Shown here piece by piece: positions 7,772 through 16,586 of a stretch of 54,827 nt of DNA. The stretch comes from Gammaproteobacteria bacterium (GTDB lineage Bacteria; Pseudomonadota; Gammaproteobacteria; Natronospirales; REEB76). Location: assembly GCA_028870845.1 (NCBI GenBank), contig JAGWOR010000013.1, forward strand, positions 1 through 54,827. The letters run 5' to 3'. Within the stretch, counting starts at the first letter, position 1. The number at the start of each line of letters is the position of its first letter. The notes under the pieces are model-generated. The model had not been told where the DNA came from. It saw only the letters and a list, made by a program, of their open reading frames with translations, and made no database searches. The translations under genes and the position numbers were made by a program.

Positions 7772-8090
7772 CCCCCTTGAACACCACCGAGCACTGGACC
7801 GCGAGGATCAGGCCGCAAAGCCGGCGAAGCCAGGGATGGCGAGCCTTCGCAGCGGCACAGGGGCGGGAAGCAGCGCTTCGAGCGGGCACACAGGGAAGTG
7901 TGCCCTGGACTTTACGCGGAGCAGGAGGTGTAGCGTAAAGTGCCGTCTGCGAAGCCCCAAGCAAGGGAAGCGCGCAGGGCACCGCCGCAGGTGGTGGTGT
8001 TCCGGGGGCGCGTTTCTTTCGTCCCTTTGTTTGCGCGTACAAAGAAAGGGACCTGCCGTAGGGGTGCGGAAACCCCGCCTAAATCAGCGC
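7772..8090. repeat. Structured dispersed repeat, copy 1 (downstream of waaF)
   Basis: About 318 bp that recur in the same orientation at 9155-9466, with long near-identical blocks and a variable last third. Copy 1 can fold into several stems: CTTCGCAG/CTGCGAAG (7845-7852 with 7947-7954) enclosing GAAGC/GCTTC, GGGCACAC/GTGTGCCC (7884-7891 with 7898-7905) and ACTTTACGC/GCGTAAAGT (7909-7917 with 7933-7941). A terminal hairpin lies at 8021-8052. The loop of the third inner stem contains AGGAGGTG (7923-7930). The element fills the space between the yihY-like gene and the waaF stop. Overlapping frames exist, but their translations are low-complexity and I do not regard them as genes. Confidence 0.8.
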
Positions 8091-8114
8091 GACCGCGGGT
8101 CGCACAATATCTTT

Positions 8115-9125
8115 TCAAATCCGCTGCAACACTTCATCGACTGTAATTTGCTTCAGGCAATTCAGATGCCCCAACGGGCACTCGCGCTTGAAACAGGGGC
8201 TGCATTCCAGCCGCAGGTAGACCACCTGCGCCCTGTCTGACAGCGGCGGAGTGTAATCCGGTGTGGAGGAGCCGTAGATGGCCACCAGCTTTATGCCCAC
8301 GGCTGCGGCCATGTGCATCAGGCCGGAATCGTTGCTGACCGCGGTTTCCGCCAGCGCCAGCAGGTCTACCACGTCTTCCAGTCGGGTGATGCCGCAGAGG
8401 TTCACCACGCGCTTGCCGGCGATGCGGGTGATCTCCTCGCCCAGGGATTGTTCGCGCACCGAGCCGAATACCCACAGCTGTTTGCCGGATGCCAGCACCT
8501 GCTTTGCCAAATCGCCGTAATATTCCACCGGCCAGCGCTTGGCGGGACCGTATTCGGCGCCGGGCATGAGCGCCACGATGGGCGTTTCCGTATTCAAGGC
8601 CAGCCGTTGCAGCTGCGCTTTCTGATTTTCCCCACTCACCCGCAGCTGCGGTTTGGGAATGTCCGCGGCCGTCAGAGCCGCACCCCGTTCCAGGCCCAGA
8701 TTCACGTAGCGCTGCACTGTTTGGGTCAGCTTGGCCTTGTCCAGCGGCCGCATGTCGTTGATGAGGCCGAAGCGCCATTCGCCGCGATAACCAGTGCGCC
8801 TGGGAATACCGGCAAACATCGGCACGAGTGCCGACTTCCAGGAACGCGGCAGCACGATGGCCTGGTCATAACGACCCCGCAGCAGGCGCCCCAGCCGCCG
8901 GCGCGCGCCAAAACCAAACTCGCCGTGGCTCAAGGGCATGGTGATGCTGCTGCGGACTTCCGGCATGCGTGCCAGCAGCGGCTTCGACCAGGCCGGCGCC
9001 AGCACGTCAATCTCGCATACCGGGAGGCGCTGCTTGAGGGTAATGAACAGGCTTTGGGCCAGCACCATGTCGCCGATCCAGGCCGGCCCGACCACAAGAA
9101 TTCTTTTTGAAATGATGGGATTCAT
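8115..9125 (-). CDS. waaF: LPS heptosyltransferase II (glycosyltransferase family 9)
   Basis: The enzyme transfers the second L-glycero-D-manno-heptose to the LPS inner core from ADP-heptose at the inner face of the cytoplasmic membrane. It has 336 residues. The N-terminal fold opens with RILVVGPAWIGDMVLAQSL, whose Asp (about residue 19) corresponds to the catalytic Asp of the family. The nucleotide-sugar half carries MPGAEYGPAKRWP and SNDSGLMHMAAAVGIKLVAI. A Cys-rich tail, CSPCFKRECPLGHLNC, is typical of WaaF. The frame extends to 9176, but homology begins at the ATG at 9125. The heptose-epimerase gene hldD lies upstream on the same strand, fitting an LPS-core unit. The gene sits between two direct copies of a structured repeat. 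Confidence 0.92.
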   Translation of the reverse strand: MNPIISKRILVVGPAWIGDMVLAQSLFITLKQRLPVCEIDVLAPAWSKPLLARMPEVRSSITMPLSHGEFGFGARRRLGRLLRGRYDQAIVLPRSWKSALVPMFAGIPRRTGYRGEWRFGLINDMRPLDKAKLTQTVQRYVNLGLERGAALTAADIPKPQLRVSGENQKAQLQRLALNTETPIVALMPGAEYGPAKRWPVEYYGDLAKQVLASGKQLWVFGSVREQSLGEEITRIAGKRVVNLCGITRLEDVVDLLALAETAVSNDSGLMHMAAAVGIKLVAIYGSSTPDYTPPLSDRAQVVYLRLECSPCFKRECPLGHLNCLKQITVDEVLQRI

Positions 9126-9154
9126 GCATATGCCCCAATGTTGAATTCTCGAAT

Positions 9155-9466
9155 CCCCTTGGATGACGCCGAGCACTGGAACGAGTGGGGTTTGGGCCGC
9201 GCAGCGGGCGAAGCCAGGATGGCGAGCCTTTGCAGCGGCACAGGGGCGAGAAGCAGAGCTTCAAGCGGGCGCACAGGAATGAGTGCCCTGGACTTTACGC
9301 GGAGCAGGAGGTGTAGCGTAAAGTGCCGTCTGCAAAGCCCCGAACGAGTGACGCCCGCAGGGTAACCGTCAGGTCGGCATCCCCGGGGTGACTTCCTTTG
9401 GGTACTTTTCTTGTTCGTACAAGGAAAGTACCTCGTCGTGCGGGGGCGAAACCCCGATTTCAAATC
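9155..9466. repeat. Structured dispersed repeat, copy 2 (between hldD and waaF)
   Basis: This is the second copy of the element at 7772-8090, in the same orientation and about 312 bp long. The outer stem is CTTTGCAG/CTGCAAAG (9228-9235 with 9330-9337), so one C-G pair of copy 1 is here T-A with pairing kept. The ACTTTACGC/GCGTAAAGT stem (9292-9300 with 9316-9324) and its AGGAGGTG loop (9306-9313) are identical. The terminal hairpin at 9401-9432 has a different stem sequence but still pairs. Together with a short A/T-rich tail it accounts for the whole 386-base gap between hldD and waaF. Confidence 0.8.
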
Positions 9467-9511
9467 TTTAACCTCCCTTCTCACATCCCATATGAAGGTG
9501 AATTGAAGGAG

Positions 9512-10459
9512 TTAATTTCTATTCAACCACTCCATGTATTTTGCCACCCCCTGCTCCACCGTCATGAACGGGTGATCGCAGCCGGCGGCGCGCAGCGCGC
9601 TCATGTCGGCTTCGGTGAAGCTCTGGTAACGGCCCTTGAGATTCTCCGGAAACGGAATGTATTCGATCTTGCCCTTGCCGTGGAATTTGATGACTGCATT
9701 GGCCACGTCGTTGAAGGTCTGACTGTGGCCGGTGCCCAGGTTAAAGATGCCCGAAGCCTTGGGGTGATCCAGGGCCCACAGGTTCACGGCGCACACGTCG
9801 TCCACGTGGATGAAGTCGCGGCGTTGCTCGCCATTGGCGTAGCCGCCGCTGCCCTCGAACAATTTACACTTGCCGGATTCCCTGATCTGGTTGTTGAAGT
9901 GGAACGCGGTGCTGGCCATCTTGCCCTTGTGCTGCTCGCGCGGCCCATAGACATTGAAATAACGGAAACCCACCACCTGGCTTTTAAGCGCGGTCTTCAT
10001 GCGGCGGCGCACGTACTGGTCGAACAGGAACTTGGAATAGCCGTAGAGGTTGAGCGGCCGCTCGTACTGGCGCTCCTCCTTGAATACCTGGCCGCCGCCG
10101 TAGATCGCGGCCGAAGAGGCGTAGATGAACGGGACGTTGCGGGTGACGCAATGCTCCAGCAGCGCCTTCGAATAATCGTAGTTCAGGCCCATCATGTACT
10201 GGCCGTTCCACTCGGTGGTGTCGGAACAGGCGCCGTTGTGGAACACCGCCTCGATGGGCCCGAGCGTGCCATTGCCGGTGAGCTGCTGCAGGAAGGCTTC
10301 CTTGTCACGGTAATCAGCGATCTCCGCTTCCACCAAGTTGACGAACTTGGCGCCTTCCTTCAGGTCGTCCACCACGATGATGTCGGTGATGCCGCGCTGG
10401 TTGAGCGCCAGCACCAGGTTGCTGCCCACGAAGCCTGCGCCGCCGGTGACGATGATCAT
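9512..10459 (-). CDS. hldD: ADP-L-glycero-D-manno-heptose 6-epimerase
   Basis: This enzyme converts ADP-D-glycero- to ADP-L-glycero-manno-heptose, the donor used by WaaF. The protein has 315 residues and an extended-SDR fold. The NADP-binding [10 protein letters not shown] is at residues 5-14; the catalytic pair is Tyr139 and Lys143 in YGYSK, with ASSAAIYG before it. [11 protein letters not shown] and the C-terminal [14 protein letters not shown] are family hallmarks. Its ATG overlaps the stop of the upstream glycosyltransferase by four bases (ATGA), so the two are translationally coupled. Copy 2 of the structured repeat separates it from waaF. Confidence 0.95.
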   Translation of the reverse strand: MIIVTGGAGFVGSNLVLALNQRGITDIIVVDDLKEGAKFVNLVEAEIADYRDKEAFLQQLTGNGTLGPIEAVFHNGACSDTTEWNGQYMMGLNYDYSKALLEHCVTRNVPFIYASSAAIYGGGQVFKEERQYERPLNLYGYSKFLFDQYVRRRMKTALKSQVVGFRYFNVYGPREQHKGKMASTAFHFNNQIRESGKCKLFEGSGGYANGEQRRDFIHVDDVCAVNLWALDHPKASGIFNLGTGHSQTFNDVANAVIKFHGKGKIEYIPFPENLKGRYQSFTEADMSALRAAGCDHPFMTVEQGVAKYMEWLNRN

Positions 10460-11214
10460 GAGGATTTTCTCTGTGAGTAGATGACCATGTATTTATAGAA
10501 TACCCCGTTGGCCTCGGACACCGAGATCAGCAATCCGCGCCAGCCGTCCAGCAGGCCGAGCCGCAGGAAATAGGCGCGCAGGAAGGCCCACAGGCTTTTC
10601 AGCAGAATGATAACCGGTGGATAGGTGCGGGTGGACTCCCCGGCCTTGAGCATGGTGTAGCGGTGCATCTTCACCAGAAAGTCCCCGGCATCGCGCATGG
10701 CGGTATGCCGCAGGCTGCCCGCCAGCTGCACTGGCTGTTCGCCGTATTTCAATTCCACTTTTTCATGTACCGCCACATCGGTGAAGCCGTGGGTTTGGCG
10801 GTTATACAGGCGCGTCAGCCACTGGCTGCCCCAGCCGCCATAGCGCACCCGCCTGCCCAGCAGGTAATTCAGGCGCTGCACCGCATACACCTGCTGTGGT
10901 TTGTCCAGGGCCAGGCCCGCAAGACTCGCGGCTAGCGAGGCTTCCACGATTTCGTCCGCGTCCAGTGAAAAGATCCAGTCGTGGCTCGCCAGGGCGGCGG
11001 CTGCGTTGCGGGTGGGACCGAAGCCGGTGAAGGCGCCCTGACAAACCCGCACGTTGGCGAAACGGCGGGCCACTTCCAGGGTGGCGTCGCCTGAGCCGTT
11101 GTCGTAAACCAGCACTTCGCCGAAATCGCGCACGCTTTCCAGGGTCGCGGCCAGAGTGGCGGCGGCATCGCGGACGATGAGTACGGCGGACATGCGGGCC
11201 AGCGCTGAGGTCAT
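10456..11214 (-). CDS. Glycosyltransferase family 2, LPS-core WaaE/KdtX-like
   Basis: The protein has 252 residues. The GT-A fold begins [20 protein letters not shown] and has the donor/metal motif SLDADEIVE at about residue 85. [14 protein letters not shown] segment followed by a hydrophobic region [17 protein letters not shown] is typical of the WaaE/KdtX group, which adds a glucose to the LPS inner core, and of related lipid-A-core glycosyltransferases. The chosen ATG at 11214 has GGGGA nine bases upstream; a second ATG at 11193 is possible. It is probably the first gene of the unit running into hldD and waaF. Acceptor and sugar cannot be read from the sequence. Confidence 0.85.
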   Translation of the reverse strand: MTSALARMSAVLIVRDAAATLAATLESVRDFGEVLVYDNGSGDATLEVARRFANVRVCQGAFTGFGPTRNAAAALASHDWIFSLDADEIVEASLAASLAGLALDKPQQVYAVQRLNYLLGRRVRYGGWGSQWLTRLYNRQTHGFTDVAVHEKVELKYGEQPVQLAGSLRHTAMRDAGDFLVKMHRYTMLKAGESTRTYPPVIILLKSLWAFLRAYFLRLGLLDGWRGLLISVSEANGVFYKYMVIYSQRKSS

Positions 11215-11235
11215 GCGATCCCCGCAGGACAGTCG

Positions 11236-11442
11236 TCAGTCGACCAGCTTATATATGGCGCTGCAATACGGGCACTCGACTTCGCCATGATCCTCGATGG
11301 GCAGATACACCCGCGGATGGGAATTCCACAGGCTCATACCGTCCATGGGACAGTGCAGCGGCAAATCCTTGCGGGTCACATCATAGTGGCGGCGGGCGTT
11401 GGGGGTCAGCAGGCCCGGCTGTTGTACGGCGGCTTCGGCCAC
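11236..11442 (-). CDS. Zinc-finger CHCC-type protein
   Basis: A small protein of 68 residues with the CHCC zinc-binding layout: C-P-M-D, then W-N-S-H-P-R-V-Y-L, then C-P-Y-C. This is the short bacterial relative of the NDUFS6 zinc domain of respiratory complex I. The GTG at 11442 is chosen because GAGGTG lies five bases upstream; a longer frame to 11529 would overlap glnE and adds no recognisable sequence. The gene stands between glnE and the LPS glycosyltransferase, all on the minus strand. A role in Fe-S or complex I maturation is only a guess. Confidence 0.82.
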   Translation of the reverse strand: MAEAAVQQPGLLTPNARRHYDVTRKDLPLHCPMDGMSLWNSHPRVYLPIEDHGEVECPYCSAIYKLVD

Positions 11443-11489
11443 GGTGGCACCTCGGGAATCGGAAGACTGGCGATTATACCAAGCCCATC

Positions 11490-14345
11490 CTAACCGCTGC
11501 TGGCTGGCGTGCCCATGGTTGCGGCCCACAGCTCGCGCACCTGGCTGCGCAGCGGCTCAGCCTCGGCTTCCGGCATGCTCGCCGGGCGGCCCTCGAGGCT
11601 GCAGCGGTGCACGACACTGCGGAACGCACGGTAGGTATCGGCCAGGAACCCGCCTTGGGCCGGACTCAGTATGCCGGCTTCCACCAGCCCCTCCAGGTTG
11701 CGGATGTTGTCGGTCCAGTCCAGCAGCTGCGGATGCCGGTGGGCGTTTTTCAGCACCCAGTACTGCACCAGGAACTCGATGTCGGTAAGCCCGCCGGCAT
11801 CCAGCTTGATGTCGAATTCGCCGGCGGCGTGCGCATGTTCCTTGAGCATGCGGGCGCGCATCTCAAGCACATCGTTTCGCAGGGCGTCCTCGTCCCGCGG
11901 GCGGCTGAGTACCTCGCGGCGCAGTCTTTCAAAAGCCTCGCCCAGCGCCGCGTCGCCGGCCACCGGCCGGGCACGCAGCAGCGCCTGGTGCTCCCAGGTC
12001 CAGGCCCGTTCCCGCTGATACAAGGTGAAGCTTTCCATGGAGCTTACGATCAGGCCGGCAGCGCCGCTGGGACGCAGCCGTGTGTCCACCTGGTAGAGCA
12101 GGCCCGAGGTGGTGGGTATGGACAGGATGTTGATGAAGCGCTGCACCAGGCGCGTGAAGAATTCGCTGTTGTCCAGCGGGTGTAGTCCACGGGTCTGCTG
12201 CCGCTCGCCGGCACTGTCGTGCAGAAACACCAGATCCAGGTCTGAACCGTAACCGAGCTCCAGGCCGGCGAGCTTGCCGTAGGCGACGATGCTGAAACAG
12301 GCGCGCCGTTCCCCTTGCCCAACACCGCACCAGGGCTCGCCGTTGCGCGCCGCCATGTGCTGCCAGGCGATTTCCAGCGCCTTGCGGATTACCTGCTCTG
12401 CAATCCAGGTGAGGAAATCGCTGACTTTCATCAATGGCACGTTGCCGGTAAGGTCGGCTGCCGCCACCCGCACCACTGCGGTCTGCTGGAACTGGCGCAA
12501 GGCATCCATCTGCGCTTCCAGATCATCCGCGCCCAGGTCCCGCAGCGCGTGATCCAGCTCGGCTTTGAGCGATTCCTGGGAAGGAAACTCCGTGAAGATG
12601 CGCGGGTCCAGCAGTTCATCCAGCAGCAACGGTGTGCGTACCACCAGATCAGTGAGCCAGGCGCTGCCGGAGGCCAGCAGCGCCAGGTGCTCCAGGGACG
12701 TGGGATTTTCCAGCAGCAGCGCCAGATAAGTTGAGCGTTTGGCCACCGCTTCCACCACCCGCAGCAGGCGCAGGCAGGTATCGTCCGGGTTGCGCGCGCT
12801 ACACGCCACTTCAAACAGCCGCGGGACCAGCGCATCCAGCCGCCGGCGTGCACGCTCACCCAGGGAACGGGACAATGGGCCGCTGCGCAATTGCGCCAGC
12901 GCCTGCAGAATTTCATCCGGTTGTTTGAAACCCGAGTCACGCAGCAGTTTTTCCGCAGCCTCGTCCGGCTGCTGGCTGCGCCACACCGGAGCGAAGCGGG
13001 ATTCCCGGGCCTGGCGCTGCAACTGCGGCATGGCGAATACTGCTTCAAAAATCTTCTGTACCTGGAGGCGGTGATTCTCCAGCGCAGTGCGAAATTCCGG
13101 CCAGGATTCAAAACCCATGCACCAGGCCAGGCGCGCGCGCGCGCTTGCTTCCAGCGGCAGTTCGTGGGTTTGTTCGTCGCAATTCTCCTGCAGGCGGTTC
13201 TCGGTTTGGCGCAGCAATGTATACGCGGACTTCAGTGCCGCCACATCTGAATCTTTCAGGTATTGCATGCCCCCCAGGTAATCCAGCACCGGGAGAATGG
13301 CGCGTTCCCGCAGCGGCGCCTCGCGGCCGCCGCGTATCAACTGGAACACCTGACCGATGAATTCGATTTCGCGGATGCCGCCGCGTCCCAGCTTGATGTT
13401 GTCCTCCAATCCGCGGCGCTGCACTTCCTGCATGATGAGCTGCTTCATCTCGCGCAGGGATTCGAAGGCGTTAAAGTCCAGGTAGCGCCGGTAGATGAAT
13501 GGCCGCAGCATCTCCAGCAGCCGCGCGCCTTGCTTGACATCCCCGGCCACCGGCCGCGCCTTGATGAGTGCGTAGCGCTCCCACTCACGGCCGTGGTTCT
13601 GATAGTAGGCTTCCATGGCCGCGAAACTCATGGCCAGGGGACCGGCTTCGCCGAAAGGCCTGAGCCTCAAATCCACGCGGAACACGAAGCCGTCGGCAGT
13701 CACTTCATCCAGCAGGCGCACCAGTTTCTGCGCCAGGCGCAGGAAATACTCTTCGTTGTCCAGCGGCCGGGACCCATCGCTGGCGCCGTTTTCCGGGTAG
13801 CCGAAAATCACATCGATGTCCGAGGAGAAATTCAGCTCACGCGCGCCCAGCTTGCCCATGCCCAGCACCACCAGCGATTGCGGTTCGCCACGGGCGTTAC
13901 GCGCCACGCCGTGGCGCTCCGCATGCCAGCCGCAGAGCTTTGCCAGCACGCCGTCCACACAGGCATCCGCCAGATCGGAAAGATCGTGCAGGGTTTCATC
14001 GAGACGTGCCCAGCCGGCCAGATCGCGCCAGGCAATACGCATCATTTCGTAACGCCGCAGCTGGCGCACGCGGCTGGCCAGACCCGCTTCGTCCTGGACC
14101 GCTTGCAAGGCCGCGTGCACGCGCTGCGAGGGCGAACGCGCCGTCAGCAGGTCTTCGGAATCCACCAGTTCGGCCAGCAGTTCCGGCCGGCGCGCGCAGT
14201 TCTGCGCCACAAATTCGCTGCAGCTCCAGACCCGGGCCAGGGATTCAGCCACTTGCGCCGGCAACGCCATCTGCGGCGGCAGCGACTGGCGCCGACGCTC
14301 CCAAGTGGAGCGCAGTGATTCTGGAATGTCGCCGGTATTCGTCAT
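11490..14345 (-). CDS. glnE: Bifunctional glutamine synthetase adenylyltransferase/adenylyl-removing enzyme
   Basis: The protein has 951 residues, the normal full length. Two nucleotidyltransferase domains lie in tandem: the N-terminal one (deadenylylation) with NFSSDIDVIFGYP, and the C-terminal one (adenylylation) with LGYGSDLDLVFLHD and later DIKLDAGGLTDIEF, each followed by helical GlnE-specific domains. The enzyme adjusts glutamine synthetase activity to the nitrogen state signalled by PII. It is divergent from rlmL, with 47 bases between start codons, so promoters of both must overlap in this small gap. The frame is intact and codon use matches its neighbours. Confidence 0.96.
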   Translation of the reverse strand: MTNTGDIPESLRSTWERRRQSLPPQMALPAQVAESLARVWSCSEFVAQNCARRPELLAELVDSEDLLTARSPSQRVHAALQAVQDEAGLASRVRQLRRYEMMRIAWRDLAGWARLDETLHDLSDLADACVDGVLAKLCGWHAERHGVARNARGEPQSLVVLGMGKLGARELNFSSDIDVIFGYPENGASDGSRPLDNEEYFLRLAQKLVRLLDEVTADGFVFRVDLRLRPFGEAGPLAMSFAAMEAYYQNHGREWERYALIKARPVAGDVKQGARLLEMLRPFIYRRYLDFNAFESLREMKQLIMQEVQRRGLEDNIKLGRGGIREIEFIGQVFQLIRGGREAPLRERAILPVLDYLGGMQYLKDSDVAALKSAYTLLRQTENRLQENCDEQTHELPLEASARARLAWCMGFESWPEFRTALENHRLQVQKIFEAVFAMPQLQRQARESRFAPVWRSQQPDEAAEKLLRDSGFKQPDEILQALAQLRSGPLSRSLGERARRRLDALVPRLFEVACSARNPDDTCLRLLRVVEAVAKRSTYLALLLENPTSLEHLALLASGSAWLTDLVVRTPLLLDELLDPRIFTEFPSQESLKAELDHALRDLGADDLEAQMDALRQFQQTAVVRVAAADLTGNVPLMKVSDFLTWIAEQVIRKALEIAWQHMAARNGEPWCGVGQGERRACFSIVAYGKLAGLELGYGSDLDLVFLHDSAGERQQTRGLHPLDNSEFFTRLVQRFINILSIPTTSGLLYQVDTRLRPSGAAGLIVSSMESFTLYQRERAWTWEHQALLRARPVAGDAALGEAFERLRREVLSRPRDEDALRNDVLEMRARMLKEHAHAAGEFDIKLDAGGLTDIEFLVQYWVLKNAHRHPQLLDWTDNIRNLEGLVEAGILSPAQGGFLADTYRAFRSVVHRCSLEGRPASMPEAEAEPLRSQVRELWAATMGTPASSG

Positions 14346-14392
14346 GGCAAGATCAATTGCTCGCCCAGCAAGCTTAACTGTAACCTAATCCC

Positions 14393-15613
14393 ATGCCTGC
14401 ACCACACCGAACACAACGGACTGACAAACTGCAATTCTTCGCCACCGCCGCCCAAGGGCTGGAGCCGGTAGTGGCGGAGGAATTGCGTGGCTTGGGCGCG
14501 CAGCAGGTAAAAGAAGCGCGCGGCGGCGCCACTTTCGAGGGAGCGTTGGCCGTTGCCTACCAAGCCTGCCTGTGGCTGCGGGCCGCCAATCGGGTGCTGT
14601 ATCCACTGACGCGTTTTAAATGCAGTGACGCGCAAAGCCTGTACGCGGGCGTCCAGCGCATGCCCTGGGAAAATGACCTGTCGCCGGACGGCACCCTGGC
14701 GGTGGATTTCACCGGCAGCAACGCCGCCATCACCAACACCCAGTACGGCGCACAGCGCGTCAAGGACGCGGTAGTGGACCGGTTACGGGAAAAATTCGGC
14801 CGGCGGCCGAGCGTCGAGCGCCAACATCCGGACCTGCGCATCCATTGCCACCTGCACCGCGACATCGCCAGCGTGAGCCTGGACCTTTCCGGCGACAGCC
14901 TGCACCTGCGCGGCTACCGCCGTGCCGGCGGGACCGCGCCGCTCAAGGAAACCCTGGCGGCCGGGCTGCTGCTCAAGTGTGGCTGGCAAAAGATCGCGGC
15001 CGCCGGCGGCAGCTTCGCGGATCCCATGTGCGGTTCCGGCACACTGGTGATCGAAGCCGCGCTCATGGCCGGGGACGCGGCTCCGGGGCTGTTGCGCGAG
15101 TATTGGGGCTTCAATGGCTGGCTGAAACACGACCGGCGGCTGTGGGAAAAACTAATCACGGAGGCGCGCCGGCGCCAGGCCGCGGGTCGCGGCCGCATGC
15201 CGGTGATACTGGGCTACGACCGGGATGCCCGCTCCATCCTGGGCGCACAGGAAAATGCGCGCGCCGCCGGCGTGGCGCACGGCCTGCGCTTCGAGCACCG
15301 GGATCTGACGCACGCCCGCTTACCAGCGGGCTTGCAGCCGGGTCTGATGGTGACCAATCCGCCCTACGGTGAGCGTATGGGCGTAATGGAGGAACTGGGA
15401 CCTTTATATGCATTGCTTGGCGACTGGCTCAGGCAACAGTGCGCGGGCTGGCAGGCGGGCGTCATCGTGGCGGATGCCGCCTTGGGCAAGCAGCTCGGAA
15501 TCCGCGCGCGCAAAATGAATGCCTTCCATAACGGCCCGCTGGAATGCCGGTTGCTGCAGTTCGACATAAAGCCTGAGTGGTTCATGCGCAGCAGCGCTGC
15601 AGCTGAAACTTAG
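14393..15613 (+). CDS. rlmL: THUMP-domain 23S rRNA (guanine-N2) methyltransferase, RlmL type
   Basis: The protein has 406 residues. It has an N-terminal ferredoxin-like/THUMP RNA-binding part (about 10-165) and a Rossmann methyltransferase with FADPMCGSGTLVIEAALMA (SAM loop) and the catalytic NPPYGER near residue 322. It corresponds to the RlmL half of the E. coli fusion RlmKL, which modifies G2445; the RlmK half (m7G2069) is absent, as in YpsC-type proteins. The substrate position is inferred from the family. It is divergent from glnE. A sequence of about 400 bases without a gene follows. Confidence 0.85.
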   Translation: MPAPHRTQRTDKLQFFATAAQGLEPVVAEELRGLGAQQVKEARGGATFEGALAVAYQACLWLRAANRVLYPLTRFKCSDAQSLYAGVQRMPWENDLSPDGTLAVDFTGSNAAITNTQYGAQRVKDAVVDRLREKFGRRPSVERQHPDLRIHCHLHRDIASVSLDLSGDSLHLRGYRRAGGTAPLKETLAAGLLLKCGWQKIAAAGGSFADPMCGSGTLVIEAALMAGDAAPGLLREYWGFNGWLKHDRRLWEKLITEARRRQAAGRGRMPVILGYDRDARSILGAQENARAAGVAHGLRFEHRDLTHARLPAGLQPGLMVTNPPYGERMGVMEELGPLYALLGDWLRQQCAGWQAGVIVADAALGKQLGIRARKMNAFHNGPLECRLLQFDIKPEWFMRSSAAAET

Positions 15614-16013
15614 TAATCCACCCGCAAGCCGATAAACCGGCCGTTCACCGAATGCCACCGTGTGTACTAAGCACGCAGGCCAACTTGTCCCGCGGATTTG
15701 TAGATATCACGGAGACGCATCCCGGCGCTGGTTTATAACGGTCAATTCCCGCAGAGTCTAGTGAGCGCCTACTTCAGGACATCTACTGCAAACATCCAGC
15801 GCAGCCGGCTATGGTGCTTAGCGTGAGTATTCGCTTCAACGACATGCTTTAAGCCCCGTAAATTACAAGTTTATTTCTTACGCTATCACCCGTTTTTATT
15901 GTTCAATCGAAAAACCGCAGAACAATATAAGTCGGAAGCGCCGTGGCGTTAACCGCATTGACATCTCGGGGTATTAGACTAGGGTCAATCTAAGGCAATT
16001 CCAGGTGACGGAT
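15614..16013. other. Gene-free spacer after rlmL, possible outer-membrane protein remnant
   Basis: No gene of useful length is present. Immediately after rlmL, the minus strand of about 15613-15660 reads GRFIGLRVDY and then a stop, the style of the last strand of an outer-membrane beta barrel (aromatic last residue). An in-frame stop lies about 18 codons upstream, so at most a degraded fragment remains. The rest (15700-16013) is lower in GC and shows only short dyads. Promoter elements for the VOC gene are likely here, but I cannot point to a convincing pair. Confidence 0.4.
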
Positions 16014-16544
16014 ATGGCAGCGCGAAACCCCACGGGAAAAGCAAAAAACCACGGCGCTCGGAAAGCCGGTAAACGCAAGGCTAGTACTCGCAAGGTTAAA
16101 CCGGTTCCCGACGGTTATCACAGCATTACGCCATACCTGATCATTGACGGCGCGGCGGCGGCGCTGGAATTTTACAAACGCGCCTTCGGTGCAAAAGAAA
16201 AAGTGCGCATGCCCCACGGCGAACGCATTGCCCACGCCGAGATACTGATCGGCGATTCGCATGTGATGCTGGCGGATGAACACCCGCAGATGGGTTACCG
16301 GGCACCGGCCGCGGGGAACATGCCACCGGTAGGCATCCTGTTGTATGTAAAGGATGTGGATGCGGTATTCGCGCGCGCGGTGGCAGCCGGCGCACGGGTG
16401 GACCGGCCGCTGGCCGATCAGTTTTACGGCGACCGTACCGGCAGTATCATCGACCCTTTCGGGCACCGCTGGTATCTGGCCACGCATATCGAAGACGTAT
16501 CGCCGCAGGAAATGAAACGGCGCATGCAAACTGACATGCAGTAA
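16014..16544 (+). CDS. VOC-family (glyoxalase/PhnB-like) protein with basic N-terminal tail
   Basis: The protein has 176 residues. From about residue 36 a vicinal-oxygen-chelate fold of the PhnB/YdeN type is visible: YHSITPYLIIDGAAAALEFYKRAFGA, HAEILIGDSHVMLADE, then a second half with FARAVAAGA and YGDRTGSIIDPFGHRWYLATH. Members are often metal-binding proteins of unknown substrate. The first 30 residues are unusually rich in Lys and Arg (GKAKNHGARKAGKRKAS), a feature the core family lacks. A GTG three codons upstream (16005) is an alternative start. It is followed on the same strand by a DinB-fold protein and a Rieske-FAD oxidoreductase, suggesting a small stress or detoxification cluster. 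Confidence 0.8.
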   Translation: MAARNPTGKAKNHGARKAGKRKASTRKVKPVPDGYHSITPYLIIDGAAAALEFYKRAFGAKEKVRMPHGERIAHAEILIGDSHVMLADEHPQMGYRAPAAGNMPPVGILLYVKDVDAVFARAVAAGARVDRPLADQFYGDRTGSIIDPFGHRWYLATHIEDVSPQEMKRRMQTDMQ

Positions 16545-16586
16545 TCGACAGGAATGTTGCACCGGCTCGACCGGATGGAGGCAATT

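Noticed and set aside
7569..8240. Several open frames across the repeat copy downstream of waaF
   Set aside because: They run through hairpins and repeat DNA, differ between the two copies in frame and length, and give Arg/Ser/Ala-rich translations.
11443..11529. Longer N-terminus of the zinc-finger protein
   Set aside because: It would overlap the end of glnE and lacks homology; GAGGTG five bases before the GTG at 11442 supports the short form.
13263..14318. A 351-codon plus-strand frame opposite glnE
   Set aside because: It is antisense to the intact and unmistakable glnE; low-complexity translation.
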